Shown here piece after piece: positions 1 through 11,752 of a DNA stretch of 60,149 nucleotides. A program made the translations under genes and the position numbers. The notes beneath the pieces were generated by a model. The model searched no databases and was not told the origin of the DNA. It was given only the letters and a program-made list of their open reading frames with translations. Numbering within the stretch: the stretch's first letter is position 1; each line of letters begins with the position of its first letter. Source of the stretch: Evernia prunastri (Eukaryota > Ascomycota > Lecanoromycetes > Lecanorales > Parmeliaceae); contig NKYR01000178.1 of assembly GCA_003184365.1 (NCBI GenBank), positions 1-60,149 of the forward strand, in the 5' to 3' direction.

Positions 1-1140
1 GGGGGGGCGGGATGAAGGGGGGGGAGGAGAGGGGAGGGGATGGAGGGGGAGGGGGAGGGGGAAAGGACAGTAAGGGACGAGAGGAAGGAGTGAGTGAGTG
101 AGTGAGGAGTCTTTGGTACGTCTGGTGCCGGGACGGATGGACGTGATGGCTTGATATCGAACGAGTGACTGAGCAACTGACTGACTCACTGGCTAACTGA
201 CCGGGTGGGGTGATGCGAGCTGGTGCTACGAACGTGGGATTTCTGCGATCCGGTTCTGTGTATATGCACGGCCTTTCATTCTTTCTAGTTCGAGCGTAAG
301 CGGAGCGGAGCGGAGGGGGCGGGGTGGGGCGGGGTGGGGTGGGGTGCTTGAGTTCTGGGAATGGAGGGGATGGGATGGGATGGGATGGATATATGGATGG
401 ATATATGGATGGATGGATGAATAGATAGATGGCTGAATAGATAGATGGATGAATGGATGGATTGATGAATAGATAAAATGGCTGAAAGACAGAGATCCGG
501 TTTGATTAGATTTGACAGATAGATTGACGGGGTTGTTTAGAGGGGGTTTGCTTGCTTCTTTCAATACATCATGCATCTTGCATCCTCATCTGACTGACTG
601 ACGGACGGACTTATATGACGGGCTTGTGTATTTGCACTCCTTGTGCTTGCTTGCTAATTAGTAAGGGAATGTATAGGGGGTGCGTAGCGTGTGCTTACTT
701 GCTTACTTACTTCTTTATCCGTCGGCGATAATGGCGCTGCTTGTATGCAGATGGGGATGAGGGATCGATCGATGGCCTCTGTCTATGTCTCCACATATAT
801 CTTATCTAGCTCTCTATCTATCCATCTAGCTCTCTCTCCATCCATCCATCCATCCATCTCTCCATCTCTCTCTCCATCTCTCTCTCTCTCTCTATCACAC
901 ACACACACACACACTCTCTCTCTCTCTCTCTCTCTCTATCCTTCTCTTCATCTATCTTATCCATCTCTGCATCCATCCACCTCTGCATCCATCCACCTCT
1001 CCACCCCCTTCCCCATCCCCTCCCAAACCCAAGCACCACCCCACCTCACCATCTCCCCAACCCAAACACACACCCCCTAATAACCCCCCCTCTTCCCTCC
1101 TCCCCTCGCTCTCACCCGTTTAGTCCTCCCTTGGAGGCGG
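1..1140. repeat. Simple-sequence and microsatellite tract
   Basis: The first 1.1 kb is dominated by short-period repeats: G-rich sequence at 1-80, GGAT-type repeats around 361-470, TCCATC-type repeats around 835-865, and a CA run flanked by CT runs at about 872-945. Open frames here (for example on both strands at 690-1080) encode only Ser/Leu/His/Pro strings that mirror the repeats, so I do not call them genes. Confidence 0.85.
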
Positions 1141-3539
1141 GCAAAGAAATGGGTATCTCGGGTCAGACGTCCCCCGCTTGTTATCCTAGTTGATGCATAA
1201 GGTCTGTCTTCGTTGCGTCGCTGAGGAGGGTACGGAAACGTTGGGAACGGGGGTCTGATGTGTGATGATGTACTTCCTGTCCCAGGCTGGACATGTGTAC
1301 GTGTGCCACTCTTCGGCGGGGTTTGTCTTGATGGACGGGCCCGCTGTCAGTCGTCCATTTGAAACGATATCTCCTCCTCGGCTCATTCTTCCATGAGTCG
1401 TCTCAGATGACAAAGCTCCCCACTCTTCCCAGGAGCTGTTGTGAGAAGTTGAGATTGGACGAATGGGGGGGGGGGATGGGAACGTCATTGTTGACGTGAA
1501 CGAGCGGCGTCGGTGAGGTGGGGGCCGGGGGGGGAGAGGAGAAGGGGTCAGGAAGGGTTTTGTGCGTGTACGTCACAAGTGGAAGACTCGGCACAAAGGG
1601 GACGGAAGAGATGCTAGACGCACACGCGAAATTCCACGGTCGAGTTGAGGGGCTGATTGGACATTGGATGTGCGCCGTACAGCACTCACTCATTTGCGTG
1701 CAAGCTTCATTCCCAGGCTGTTTGGGGTAGGAATTTCGAGTTCTGAGAAACTTCTTCAAAGGATGAATAATGCATGTTGAGAATAGGAATCGAGCAAACT
1801 GCATCATACGGTGAGTAGGTCTTTGTTAACATGAGATGCAACATCAGACAGGCGTGAAGACAACCGCGGAAAAGGGAGTCTTTTTTTGATTCGGTTGTTG
1901 GGGGGGGGGGGGGGGAAAGGGGACAAGAGGGGTTTCAGGCTAGGGAAAGCTGGAATGAGAGAATTCAGAAGGCTGGGAGAAAAGATTTTGGCAGAGGCTC
2001 GGGACTGCTCGATAAACTCAGGAGACGTCATTGGCTGTTGTTGCGCGAGCGTTGAGGGACCAAGACTTCGCCGAATTCGCTCCAGTGAGACTGGGGGTTA
2101 GTCGGTCGCATGGCATAGTGTTACATGGTAATATCGCTTAGCAAGCGATATTGCAGGCCCACATCGTGCTAAGCGATATTGCAGACATTCCATAGAGACG
2201 CGATATCCAGGAGAGCCCTATTTATATGCGCTGCCCACCAGTGTTGGACTCCTCATTCGATTCCATCTCTTTCAGAGCCATAGCATTCTTTTCCCGCCCG
2301 CCCACACCTGTATATAGCTTCATTTTACTCCGGGTTTAGCTGAACAAGCATTGGGAGTTTTCCTAGCACTGGGGGGTCTACATATGCCTCTTCAGGTAGC
2401 TAGCCCCGGTGTTGGGACCCCGCAACACATTTGCACACGATTCCAGCTGTTTTTGGTGTCTCTACATGATGATAGGCGAAGACTAATGCAAATTTCTCAA
2501 GCCGGCCGTTTTGTGACCGAGTCGGATTCATTGCTTCTTTCGACTCCACGCAGGCGCGAGTAGATGTCATCCAAAGGGAGAATGGCAGCCGCAGCCGCCC
2601 ACATGTTTCGCCTCTCACAGTGGTGTGCTCCACCTTGTTATGAACTCCTCGCTCTCTGTTGCAACCGTGACGCCCGACCATCGCGTTGTCGATATTGCCC
2701 ATGCGACTGCAATTGACGAAACTGTCGCTGACAAAGGGCTACTCGGTCCATGTGCAGTCGCACCGCGCGTGACATCGAATTCAATATTCTCTCAAGCGCG
2801 AATTCCTCGTCTCTGTTCAGCATGATGAGTGAGGTTCCTTGAAGCTTTGAGTTCTTTGACTGCATTTTGGTGGTGAGCGCGATCTATTGGCTCTTCTTCT
2901 CAGTCGTATCCGCGAACGTGGTCTCGTAGTATGCCCGGCTTACGAGAGACGATGAAGACATCCTCTCCAAGCTCATAGTAATTTGCCCAGAGGTCCGTGG
3001 AAGTCCTTCAAAAGGAGATTGACGGATTGACAACAGCATCCCTAGACTTCTCCAACTCCTCTCATTTCCACAACGCTGTAAGAGGTTCGTCCAAAACCCT
3101 CTTCCACCCTGTTGCGAAGCCAATCGGCCGGCACACGCATTAGCCTTCGTCCTATGCCCCAAGCGCCTCTTTTTATTTAGTGCCATTGGACTGCCTTGGG
3201 TCACTCTGTACGACTTGTTCAAAACGGGTCATCCTCATGAAGCCCGCCATCTTCAAAGCCCACCTCCCACATGCTCGTAGGTCTTGAGTTCTGGGTCAAT
3301 TGTTCCATTATCATCGAAGTCCATCTTTCTGACGCTGTTGACAATCACAAACCGAGACTAGTGGCCTTCATTCCGAGTGATGAAAATCGCACGTTTTCAT
3401 TGGTCTGTCATGGAAGTTGGAAAGGGCTCGGTTCTTGGTGGGTAGAATGGATGATTATCTATGGAGGAGGAAGAACCCTGCAGGAGGATATCTACTCCTA
3501 CTGACTAAGAACTATGCTAGCTACTCGATTTTATCTTTT
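1141..3539. other. Non-repetitive region with no supported gene
   Basis: Composition is normal and open frames are short on both strands. None gives a recognisable domain or can be chained through plausible introns. A run of 14 or more G lies near 1901-1915. Short minus-strand frames at 2638-2865 and 2884-3222 look vaguely protein-like but stay unassigned. A palindromic motif with TATA-like sequences downstream is listed separately. Confidence 0.5.
2130..2184. promoter_or_regulatory. Perfect 10-bp inverted repeat plus a third half-site
   Basis: AATATCGCTT (2130-2139), a 3-nt spacer, then its exact reverse complement AAGCGATATT (2143-2152). The half-site recurs as AAGCGATATTGCAG within 2168-2184. 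TATA-like stretches follow at about 2217-2230 and 2310. The layout resembles a dimeric operator with an extra half-site, but no convincing gene lies downstream, so the function is a guess. Confidence 0.35.
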
Positions 3540-4254
3540 AACTACTCTCGGAAAACAGAACAGAGCCTCAACGATTATTAAGTATACTCGTAAGTATAAG
3601 CAGGCTCGTAAAAAAACAAGGGAATATAAACATATAGCATAAGCATAAGAAACTTCTATATATATCCGATCGCGCCCAGATATAGTAAGATATTTTCAAA
3701 GATATTTTCAACTTTCTTTTTAATATAAGCATAAGATAAACACGTAAGTAAGAAATAACTTTCTCGTAAGAACAGACTTTCTCGCAAGAACTTTCGAGCT
3801 TTACTTGACGAATACTTAAACTTTCTAACAATCTTCGAATAGTAGTATCGTTATATCGATCTGAATAATATTTTCTACTGTTTTTAACAAGAATATCAAA
3901 ATAATCAGATAGACACGAAGAGTAATAGTGATAGACTAGAACGATTTCGACGAATAATATGAGCTCGTCTAATATTTTGCTGCTGCGATAAGAGAATAAG
4001 TGTATTAAGATTTATAAGATAATTCGAACGAGATATAAAAGATTTAAGATAATCTCTATAAAAGATATCGCGTATTCTTCTTTTATTCAGCTATAGCAAG
4101 ATAAACGAACGATTATAAGATTTATTATATTCGAAAATTCTAAAAGATTTTCGTTAGCGCGAAGCTAGCTTTTTAGTATTCTCTTAATACAATATAACGA
4201 GATTTCTTATATAATAAATTACTTGCTTAATACTTCGATTATAGCGTGCGATTA
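3540..4254 (-). pseudogene. AT-rich RIP-mutated tract, likely distal part of the copia relic
   Basis: A very AT-rich, TA-rich stretch with stops in all frames, as expected after RIP. It abuts the 153-bp TIR element on the side opposite the copia reverse transcriptase at 14206-15069, so by position it should hold the part of copia pol downstream of the RT. I could not recognise RNase H motifs, so this assignment is positional. Confidence 0.45.
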
Positions 4255-4363
4255 TGTTAGGAGTGTACCTAGGTGGTTGACCAAGATTCTATTGATGAGG
4301 AAGGAACTTGCTATCTCTAGGAACTATGGTTCATATAGTGGGAGAGTGTGCCAAGACCCTAGC
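4255..4363. mobile_element. Left part of a 153-bp TIR-bounded element
   Basis: Begins TGTTAGGAGTGT. The matching inverted end CACACTCGTAACA is at 14193-14205, beyond the gypsy insertion. Without the gypsy element and one copy of its target duplication, the two parts (109 + 44 bp) form a unit of about 153 bp with TG...CA termini. It is unmutated although its surroundings are RIP-degraded. It could be a short solo LTR or a MITE. I found no clean target duplication. Confidence 0.5.
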
Positions 4364-4629
4364 TGTCAGGGAACGAGGCTGGAACTAGGGCTACCACTTG
4401 GTATACTTGGTCTGATAGGGTCAGGTCTATTTACAAGACGAAAGACAAGGAAGGAAAGTGGAAAGTGGGCGCTCAGCGCCCCTATATAGGATCAGACGAA
4501 AGCCAACACGGCTATCGCATAACCGTCGCATATACAACAGTGGGAATGGGGTTCTAGCAACCCTTGGCTGAGTAGGCTAGATCTAGACTAGATCTGGGCT
4601 GGAAGCTGGGCTGACTTCACACCGTGACA
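4364..4629 (-). repeat. Gypsy 3' LTR (266 bp)
   Basis: Terminal inverted repeats TGTCA/TGACA. It abuts the CTAGC target duplication on the left and a polypurine tract on the right. Read on the minus strand it carries a TATA-like CCTATATAGG, with the motif GTCTTTCGT about 35-40 bp downstream. Confidence 0.9.
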
Positions 4630-4643
4630 GTAGCTCCCCCTTC
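4630..4643 (-). other. Polypurine tract of the gypsy element
   Basis: On the minus strand a purine run, GAAGGGGGAG, sits just inside the 3' LTR. This is the usual plus-strand primer position for an LTR retrotransposon. Confidence 0.75.
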
Positions 4644-4854
4644 GAAGGCTGAGCTCCTGTGAAGCTGCTAGGGGGAAATAGCGAAGCGAGGGACTAGGCG
4701 AGACAAGAGCGAGGTGACTTGGTAAGGTGAGGCGTCTGGGCGAAGTCTAGGTGAGGGAACTGAGGCGTAGGCTAGGCTTGGACGAGGGACTGGGTTTCGG
4801 GCGAAGCATAGGCGAGGCATAGGTAAAAGACTTAGGCGGGGGACTTGGGTTGGA

Positions 4855-4960
4855 TCAAGGGTCGCGGCATTGACATCCGGGAATGGAACATGGAGTGGTG
4901 TGTGGGCCGGGGGCATCGGGGCGAGAAGAGTGATATTCGTCGATAGCTGTTTGGCAGTTG
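4855..4960 (-). CDS. Probable C-terminal tail of gypsy Pol (partial)
   Basis: A minus-strand frame runs from the N at 4961 to a stop at 4855-4857 and ends with a Cys-containing tail (CSIPGCQCRDP). It lies where the end of integrase/Pol should be, upstream of the polypurine tract. No integrase motif is visible because the upstream sequence is missing at the gap, so identity rests on position. Confidence 0.4.
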
Positions 4961-4961
4961 N

Positions 4962-5091
4962 GATTATGTTAGGAGTGTACCTAGGTGGTTGACCAAGATT
5001 CTATTGATGAGGAAGGAACTTGCTATCTCTAGGAACTATGGTACATATAGTGGGAGAGTGTGCCAAGACCCTAGCTGTCAGGGAACGAGGC
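4962..5091. repeat. Duplicated junction: TIR element plus start of gypsy LTR
   Basis: A 130-bp piece bounded by Ns at 4961 and 5092. It repeats 4250-4379, including the left flank, the 109-bp TIR-element part and the first bases of the LTR, with one visible difference (TTCATATAG versus TACATATAG). It is either an allelic contig end or a misplaced overlap. Confidence 0.85.
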
Positions 5092-5092
5092 N

Positions 5093-8016
5093 GATTCTAA
5101 ATTCATAGGGGCGAGGGTGATGGGTTCTTGAGGCGAGACAGGGCTTAGGTGGAGCTGGATTGGGTCTAGGCGGATAACTCGGCATTGAAGATCTATAATC
5201 TTCGGGTCTAAGACATGGGTCTTTAGCACTGTTTGATGCTGGTGTTGATGGCGAGGGTCTGATTTATCCCCTTCCTTTGGGAGATCTCCTGATCGACGAG
5301 TTAATGCATCGGGCTTACCACCCTCTTTGCCAGGGCGGTATGTGATCTGATAATTGAATCTGGACAAGAACTCGCTCCAGCGAGCTTGACGGCGGCTGAG
5401 TTGCTTGGTTGACATAAAGTACTCGAGATTTTTATGATCCGTGATTACATCGACAGGGTAAGTTGAGCCCTCCAGCTCTGGTCGCCATTCTTCGAAGGCG
5501 CGGACTATGGCCATAAGTTCTTTATCATAGATCTCATAGTTGCACTCGGCTGGATTGTGTTTCTTAGAAAAGTATGCGACAGGGTGTAGCACTCCTTGCT
5601 CGTCGTACTGGGATAAGATGCCTCCTGATACATAATCAGAAGCATCGGTTTCTACGACGATCTTGCGATCAGGATTGTAGTGACGGAGGATAATATCAGA
5701 GGTGAAGGCTTTCTTCAACGTCTCGAAGGCGGACTGACATTCAGAGCTCCACACGAAAGGCGTATCTTTTCGGGTGAGCTGAGTCAAGGGGTTTGCTATC
5801 TTACTGTAGCCATAGATGAACCTGCGATAGAAGTTCGCAAAGCCTAGGAAACTCTGAACATCCTTAACATTGACTAGGGACGGCCATTGAACGATGGTCT
5901 CGACTTTGGCGGGATCCATTCTCACACCCTCGGTGGTGATGATAAGGCCGAGGTATGGAACTTGGGTGACATGAAACTCAGACTTGGTGATATCGGCTTG
6001 AAGACCGGCTTCCCTTAGCTTCTGAAGGATTCGCTTGACGTGAATCTCATCTTCTTCCTCGATCTCGCTATAGATCAGGATATCGTCTAGATACGCAGTA
6101 CAGAAATCGTCAAGGTACTCGCGTAGGGTGTCATTGATATAGTGCTGAAACGAGGCAGGTCCGTTGCAGAGACCGAACGGTAGGACTAGGTATTCAAAGA
6201 GTCCGAAACGAGTGCGGAAGGCGGTGAGTTCTTCATCTCCCTCTCGAATCCGGAGACGATTGAACGCTGAGATGATATCTAGCTTGGTAAAGACTTTGGC
6301 CTGGCTAAGACGATTCAGGGTTTCGGTGATCAAGGGCAAGGGGTAGCGATTCTTAACCGTGACAGCGTTGAGACCTCGGTAGTCGACACAGAAGCGGAGA
6401 CCTCCTCCAGGCTTCTTAACGAACAGAACAGGGGACGCGGCGGGAGATCGGCTGGCTCTAATAAAGCCTTTGGCAAGGTTTTCATCCAGATATCGGCGAA
6501 GTTCTTGTATCTCGTTACGGCTCATACCGTACAGGGCTGAGGAGGGAAGCGGGGCATCTTCTTTGAGATTGATGGCATGATCATAGGCATGGTGCTCAGG
6601 CAGGGTGTCGGCCTCTTTCTTAGAGAACACATCCAGGTATTCGTGGTACTGCTTGGGAAGCTTGATGGCGGGGTCAACATTTTTACGTTCGCGGTAGAGT
6701 TCTAACTCTTCTTGGGTGGTGGACGTGGCTAGGTGGAGTTCTTTCTCCATTTGGAACAGGGCTCGCTGTCGGTTCTTCTCTTGAGAACACAGCTTGGGGT
6801 TGATGACTGGGGGTTTGAGACTTGGCATGGGTGCTGGGTGTGGGATTTCTTCTGGAGGATGAATTCCTAGAGCACGATCGATTTCCTGGAGGGTAACACT
6901 AAAGATCTCAGCGTCCTTTTGACGTCCTAGGCGGTCATAGGTATGGGCTGCCACTTCGCAGACATCTAAGTGGATCGGGATATTCTGGGCTTGTCGAGCT
7001 CGTCTCTCTTTAGACGGTCGAAAGGACGATGGGCTTCGGTACTTGATCTTGGGCGAATAGCCTTTGCGTAAGGCCTGGGAAATTCGGCTAGGGGTATCTT
7101 TTTCAGGGTCTCGGCCAGAAGCTAGGCTTGGTTCGGGAAGGTTGACTAAAGGTAACTTGGAACGGAGGTGCTGGGGTTGCTCTTCTTGAGCCTGGGGGAC
7201 TAACGAATCTTCAATTCGTAACTGGGGCGAGGGTTTCGGCGAATCTTCTATTCGGCTGGGGGGTACTGGGTGTTCCTTGTGAACCGAGGGCTGGGGGTGC
7301 TCCTTGTGAGCGGGGACTGTTAACGAGTTCTTGCTAACTCGCAGAAAGGCTTGTGACTGGGCTAGGTTTTGAGTCTGGAACTGGGATTCTTGGTCTTGGA
7401 GTTCCCAAACTCGCTGGGATTCTTCGGGGGATAGGAATTCTTCTTCCTCACGGGTGACGGCGGTGATCTTCACAGGAGAAGGACAGCAATGGCTAAGACA
7501 AAAGGGCGAGGACATAGTTAAGGTGTTGGAGCCGAAGTTGGCGTCGACGGCATGACGGCGGAGCCACGGGTGCCCTAGGACTATGGGGTAATGCTTCAAG
7601 CCAGTGACGAAAAGAAACAGCCTCTCGATGTGATTACCGATTGCCATTGTCGTTTCCACCACGTGGGTGATGTTACCTGTAAGTGCAGGTTGTCCGTCAA
7701 ATCCTTGGAGGCGGCGAGGGGATTTCAACTGATGCTGAGGAAAATTATGTTGTTGCGCGAAGGTTTTGTCAATAAATGCATAAGCGGAGGCACCACAATC
7801 GATCAAGATAAGAGCTGATATTCTAGATTGAGCTTGACGTAAGGTGCAAGAGACGACCATGTGACTATCTCTAAAGGTAGAGTCGGACTCGAACAGCTCC
7901 AATGCTGACTTGGCTGAGAATTTTCTGAAGGATTGTAACGGTGGTGAAAAGGACGAAAGGAGAAGACAAGAGGAGATTGACAAAGGGGGTAGACGTCCCT
8001 GGGCGCGACTTTGCAC
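5093..8016 (-). CDS. Gypsy Pol, copy 1 (protease-RT-RNase H; integrase missing)
   Basis: Retroelement polyprotein that matures Gag-Pol and copies the RNA genome into DNA. Visible in order: retropepsin-type IDCGAS near residue 73; a proline-rich spacer with repeated HKEHP and RIEDS motifs; reverse transcriptase with VDYRGLNAVT, the LPFGL block and catalytic YLDD near residue 641; RNase H with ETDASD near residue 789 and the GGKPDALTRR segment. The frame then runs into the N at 5092, so integrase is absent. Pol starts a few bases after the Gag stop in the -1 frame. The first in-frame start is a GTG, so Pol is probably made by recoding rather than its own start. Confidence 0.88.
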
Positions 8017-8021
8017 AGGGA

Positions 8022-8297
8022 CTAAACGTTTTCTGACGGCAATGAGACACCTCCGTCGCTGGAGTTGTCGTCTAATCTCATCAGACGAAGAGTTGACTTG
8101 CTCTTATTAGGACAATCTTGGGCGTTTTTGCCAGGGTGTTGGAGTTTGCAGTAATAGCAAAGCTTCCACTTGTTGCAGATCTCTCGGACTCCAGGCGTCT
8201 GGAGTTTCTGGCCTTTGACAGTGGCCATGGCGGAACTGAGATCCATAGGATCCCCTGCGGCGATGGATACGGCTGGGACCGCAGCTATCGGAACAAC
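8022..8297 (-). CDS. Gypsy Gag C-terminus, copy 1 (partial)
   Basis: End of the capsid/nucleocapsid protein, cut by the N at 8298. It carries the zinc-knuckle-like CYYCKLQHPGKNAQDC, whose spacing (C-X2-C-X3-H-X7-C) differs from the usual C-X2-C-X4-H-X4-C. It ends SENV-stop immediately before Pol. Confidence 0.8.
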   Translation of the reverse strand, partial: VVPIAAVPAVSIAAGDPMDLSSAMATVKGQKLQTPGVREICNKWKLCYYCKLQHPGKNAQDCPNKSKSTLRLMRLDDNSSDGGVSLPSENV

Positions 8298-8298
8298 N

Positions 8299-10525
8299 CG
8301 GGATCCATTCTCACACCCTCGGTGGTGATGATAAGGCCGAGGTATGGGACTTGGGTGACATGGAACTCAGACTTGGTGATATCGGCTTGAAGACCGGCTT
8401 CCCTTAGCTTCTGAAGGATTTGCTTGACATGAATCTCATGTTCTTCCTCGATCTCGCTATAGATCAGGATATCGTCTAGATACGCAGTACAGAAATCGTC
8501 AAGGTACTCGCGTAGGGTGTCATTGATATAGTGCTGAAACGAGGCAGGTCCGTTGCAGAGACCGAACGGTAGGACTAGGTATTCAAAGAGTCCGAAACGA
8601 GTGCGGAAGGCGGTGAGTTCTTCATCTCCCTCTCGAATCCGGAGACGATTGAACGCTGAGATGATATCTAGCTTGGTAAAGACTTTGGCCTGGCTAAGAC
8701 GATTCAGGGTTTCGGTGATCAAGGGCAAGGGGTAGCGATTCTTAACCGTGACAGCGTTGAGACCTCGGTAGTCGACACAGAAGCGGAGACCTCCTCCAGG
8801 CTTCTTAACGAACAGAACAGGGGACGCGGCGGGAGATCGGCTGGCTCTAATAAAGCCTTTGGCAAGGTTTTCATCCAGATATCGGCGAAGTTCTTGTATC
8901 TCGTTACGGCTCATACCGTACAGGGCTGAGGAGGGAAGCGGGGCATCTTCTTTGAGATTGATGGCATGATCATAGGCATGGTGCTCAGGCAGGGTGTCGG
9001 CCTCTTTCTTAGAGAACACATCCAGGTATTCGTGGTACTGCTTGGGAAGCTTGATGGCGGGGTCAACATTTTTACGTTCGCGGTAGAGTTCTAACTCTTC
9101 TTGGGTGGTGGACGTGGCTAGGTGGAGTTCTTTCTCCATTTGGAACAGGGCTCGCTGTCGGTTCTTCTCTTGAGAACACAGCTTGGGGTTGATGACTGGG
9201 GGTTTGAGACTTGGCATGGGTGCTGGGTGTGGGATTTCTTCTGGAGGATGAATTCCTAGAGCACGATCGATTTCCTGGAGGGTAACACTAAAGATCTCAG
9301 CGTCCTTTTGACGTCCTAGGCGGTCATAGGTATGGGCTGCCACTTCGCAGACATCTAAGTGGATCGGGATATTCTGGGCTTGTCGAGCTCGTCTCTCTTT
9401 GGACGGTCGAAAGGACGATGGGCTTCGGTACTTGATCTTGGGCGAATAGCCTTTGCGTAAGGCCTGGGAAATTCGGCTAGGGGTATCTTTTCCAGGGTCT
9501 CGGCCAGAAGCTAGGCTTGGTTCAGGAAGGTTGACTAAAGGTAACTTGGAACGGAGGTGCTGGGGTTGCTCTTCTTGAGCCTGGGGGACTAACGAATCTT
9601 CAATTCGTAACTGGGGCGAGGGTTTCGGCGAATCTTCTATTCGGCTGGGGGGTACTGGGTGTTCCTTGTGAACCGAGGGCTGGGGTTGCTCTTCTTGAGC
9701 CTGGGGGACTAACGAATCTTCAATTCGTAACTGGGGCGAGGGTTTCGGCGAATCTTCTATTCGGCTGGGGGGTACTGGGTGTTCCTTGTGAACCGAGGGC
9801 TGGGGGTGCTCCTTGTGAGCGGGGACTGTTAACGAGTTCTTGCTAACTCGCAGAAAGGCTTGTGACTGGGCTAGGTTTTGAGTCTGGAACTGGGATTCTT
9901 GGTCTTGGAGTTCCCAAACTCGCTGGGATTCTTCGGGGGATAGGAATTCTTCTTCCTCACGGGTGACGGCGGTGATATTCACAGGAGAAGGACAGCAATG
10001 GCTAAGACAAAAGGGCGAGGACATAGTTAAGGTGTTGGAGCCGAAGTTGGCGTCGACGGCATGACGGCGGAGCCACGGGTGCCCTAGGACTATGGGGTAA
10101 TGCTTCAAGCCAGTGACGAAAAGAAACAGCCTCTCGATGTGATTACCGATTGCCATTGTCGTTTCCACCACGTGGGTGATGTTACCTGTAAGTGCAGGTT
10201 GTCCGTCAAATCCTTGGAGGCGGCGAGGGTATTTCAACTGATGCTGAGGAAAATTATGTTGTTGCGCGAAGGTTTTGTCAATAAATGCATAAGCGGAGGC
10301 ACCACAATCGATCAAGATAAGAGCTGATATTCTAGATTGAGCTTGACGTAAGGTGCAAGAGACGACCATGTGACTATCTCTAAAGGTAGAGTCGGACTCG
10401 AACAGCTCCAATGCTGACTTGGCTGAGAATTTTCTGAAGGATTGTAACGGTGGTGAAAAGGACGAAAGGAGAAGACAAGAGGAGATTGACAAAGGGGGTA
10501 GACGTCCCTGGGCGCGACTTTGCAC
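8299..10525 (-). CDS. Gypsy Pol, copy 2 (partial: protease and RT)
   Basis: Nearly identical to copy 1 across protease, spacer and RT, ending at the N at 8298 shortly after the YLDD block, so RNase H is lacking here. It differs by a few substitutions and an extra in-frame 120-bp (40-codon) tandem duplication in the proline-rich spacer (about 9560-9800). It therefore cannot be a pure assembly echo of copy 1. Confidence 0.85.
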
Positions 10526-10530
10526 AGGGA

Positions 10531-11141
10531 CTAAACGTTTTCTGACGGCAATGAGACACCTCCGTCGCTGGAGTTGTCGTCTAATCTCATCAGACGAAGA
10601 GTTGACTTGCTCTTATTAGGACAATCTTGGGCGTTTTTGCCAGGGTGTTGGAGTTTGCAGTAATAGCAAAGCTTCCACTTGTTGCAGATCTCTCGGACTC
10701 CAGGCGTCTGGAGTTTCTGGCCTTTGACAGTGGCCATGGCGGAACTGAGATCCATAGGATCCCCTGCGGCGATGGATACGGCTGGTACCGCAGCTATCGG
10801 AACAACAGGCACGGCTCTCTGCCCGAGAGGATTGCTGTTTGAGGTCTTAGGCTTGGATGTTGGCGTGGGAGTGACAGGGGTCTGGCGAGGCATACGGTGC
10901 TTCAATTGGCGAAGCTCGTTGTCGGAATCTGAATAGGCTTGGACCCATTCATCAAAGGGGGATGGCTTCTCATTGAGGCGAGTTCGCCAAGAGAAGGCGG
11001 CGCGTTGGGTGTCGTAATTAACGTTGCGTTGCAAAGCGTCAATCAAGGAAGCCTCTTCCATTTGGGATCGCTCTTTCTTCTGCAGAAAGAGGTTGTAGTA
11101 CTCATCGAAGGGGAGCTTCTCTTGTCGAAGCTTGTCACGAA
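10531..11141 (-). CDS. Gypsy Gag, copy 2 (partial)
   Basis: Minus-strand Gag frame truncated at the N at 11142. It shows the C-terminal half of the capsid region, a Pro/Thr-rich linker and the CYYC...C knuckle, ends SENV-stop, and is followed by the -1-frame Pol of copy 2. Confidence 0.8.
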
Positions 11142-11142
11142 N

Positions 11143-11747
11143 CGCTGGGATTCTTCGGGGGATAGGAATTCTTCTTCCTCACGGGTGACGGCGGTGATAT
11201 TCACAGGAGAAGGACAGCAATGGCTAAGACAAAAGGGCGAGGACATAGTTAAGGTGTTGGAGCCGAAGTTGGCGTCGACGGCATGACGGCGGAGCCACGG
11301 GTGCCCTAGGACTATGGGGTAATGCTTCAAGCCAGTGACGAAAAGAAACAGCCTCTCGATGTGATTACCGATTGCCATTGTCGTTTCCACCACGTGGGTG
11401 ATGTTACCTGTAAGTGCAGGTTGTCCGTCAAATCCTTGGAGGCGGCGAGGGTATTTCAACTGATGCTGAGGAAAATTATGTTGTTGCGCGAAGGTTTTGT
11501 CAATAAATGCATAAGCGGAGGCACCACAATCGATCAAGATAAGAGCTGATATTCTAGATTGAGCTTGACGTAAGGTGCAAGAGACGACCATGTGACTATC
11601 TCTAAAGGTAGAGTCGGACTCGAACAGCTCCAATGCTGACTTGGCTGAGAATTTTCTGAAGGATTGTAACGGTGGTGAAAAGGACGAAAGGAGAAGACAA
11701 GAGGAGATTGACAAAGGGGGTAGACGTCCCTGGGCGCGACTTTGCAC
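11143..11747 (-). CDS. Gypsy Pol, copy 3 (protease only, partial)
   Basis: N-terminal Pol with the IDCGAS protease motif, identical by eye to copies 1 and 2 over most of its length. It breaks off at the N at 11142 inside the proline-rich spacer. The apparent frame past the N into Gag sequence is an artefact of the join. Confidence 0.8.
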
Positions 11748-11752
11748 AGGGA

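Noticed and set aside
691..1080. Open frames on both strands in the first kilobase
   Set aside because: They translate only microsatellites into Ser/Leu/His/Pro or Glu/Arg strings; nothing supports coding.
11043..11284. Apparent fusion of Pol with Gag sequence across the N at 11142
   Set aside because: The frame continues only because translation was read through a contig join; the two parts come from different element positions.
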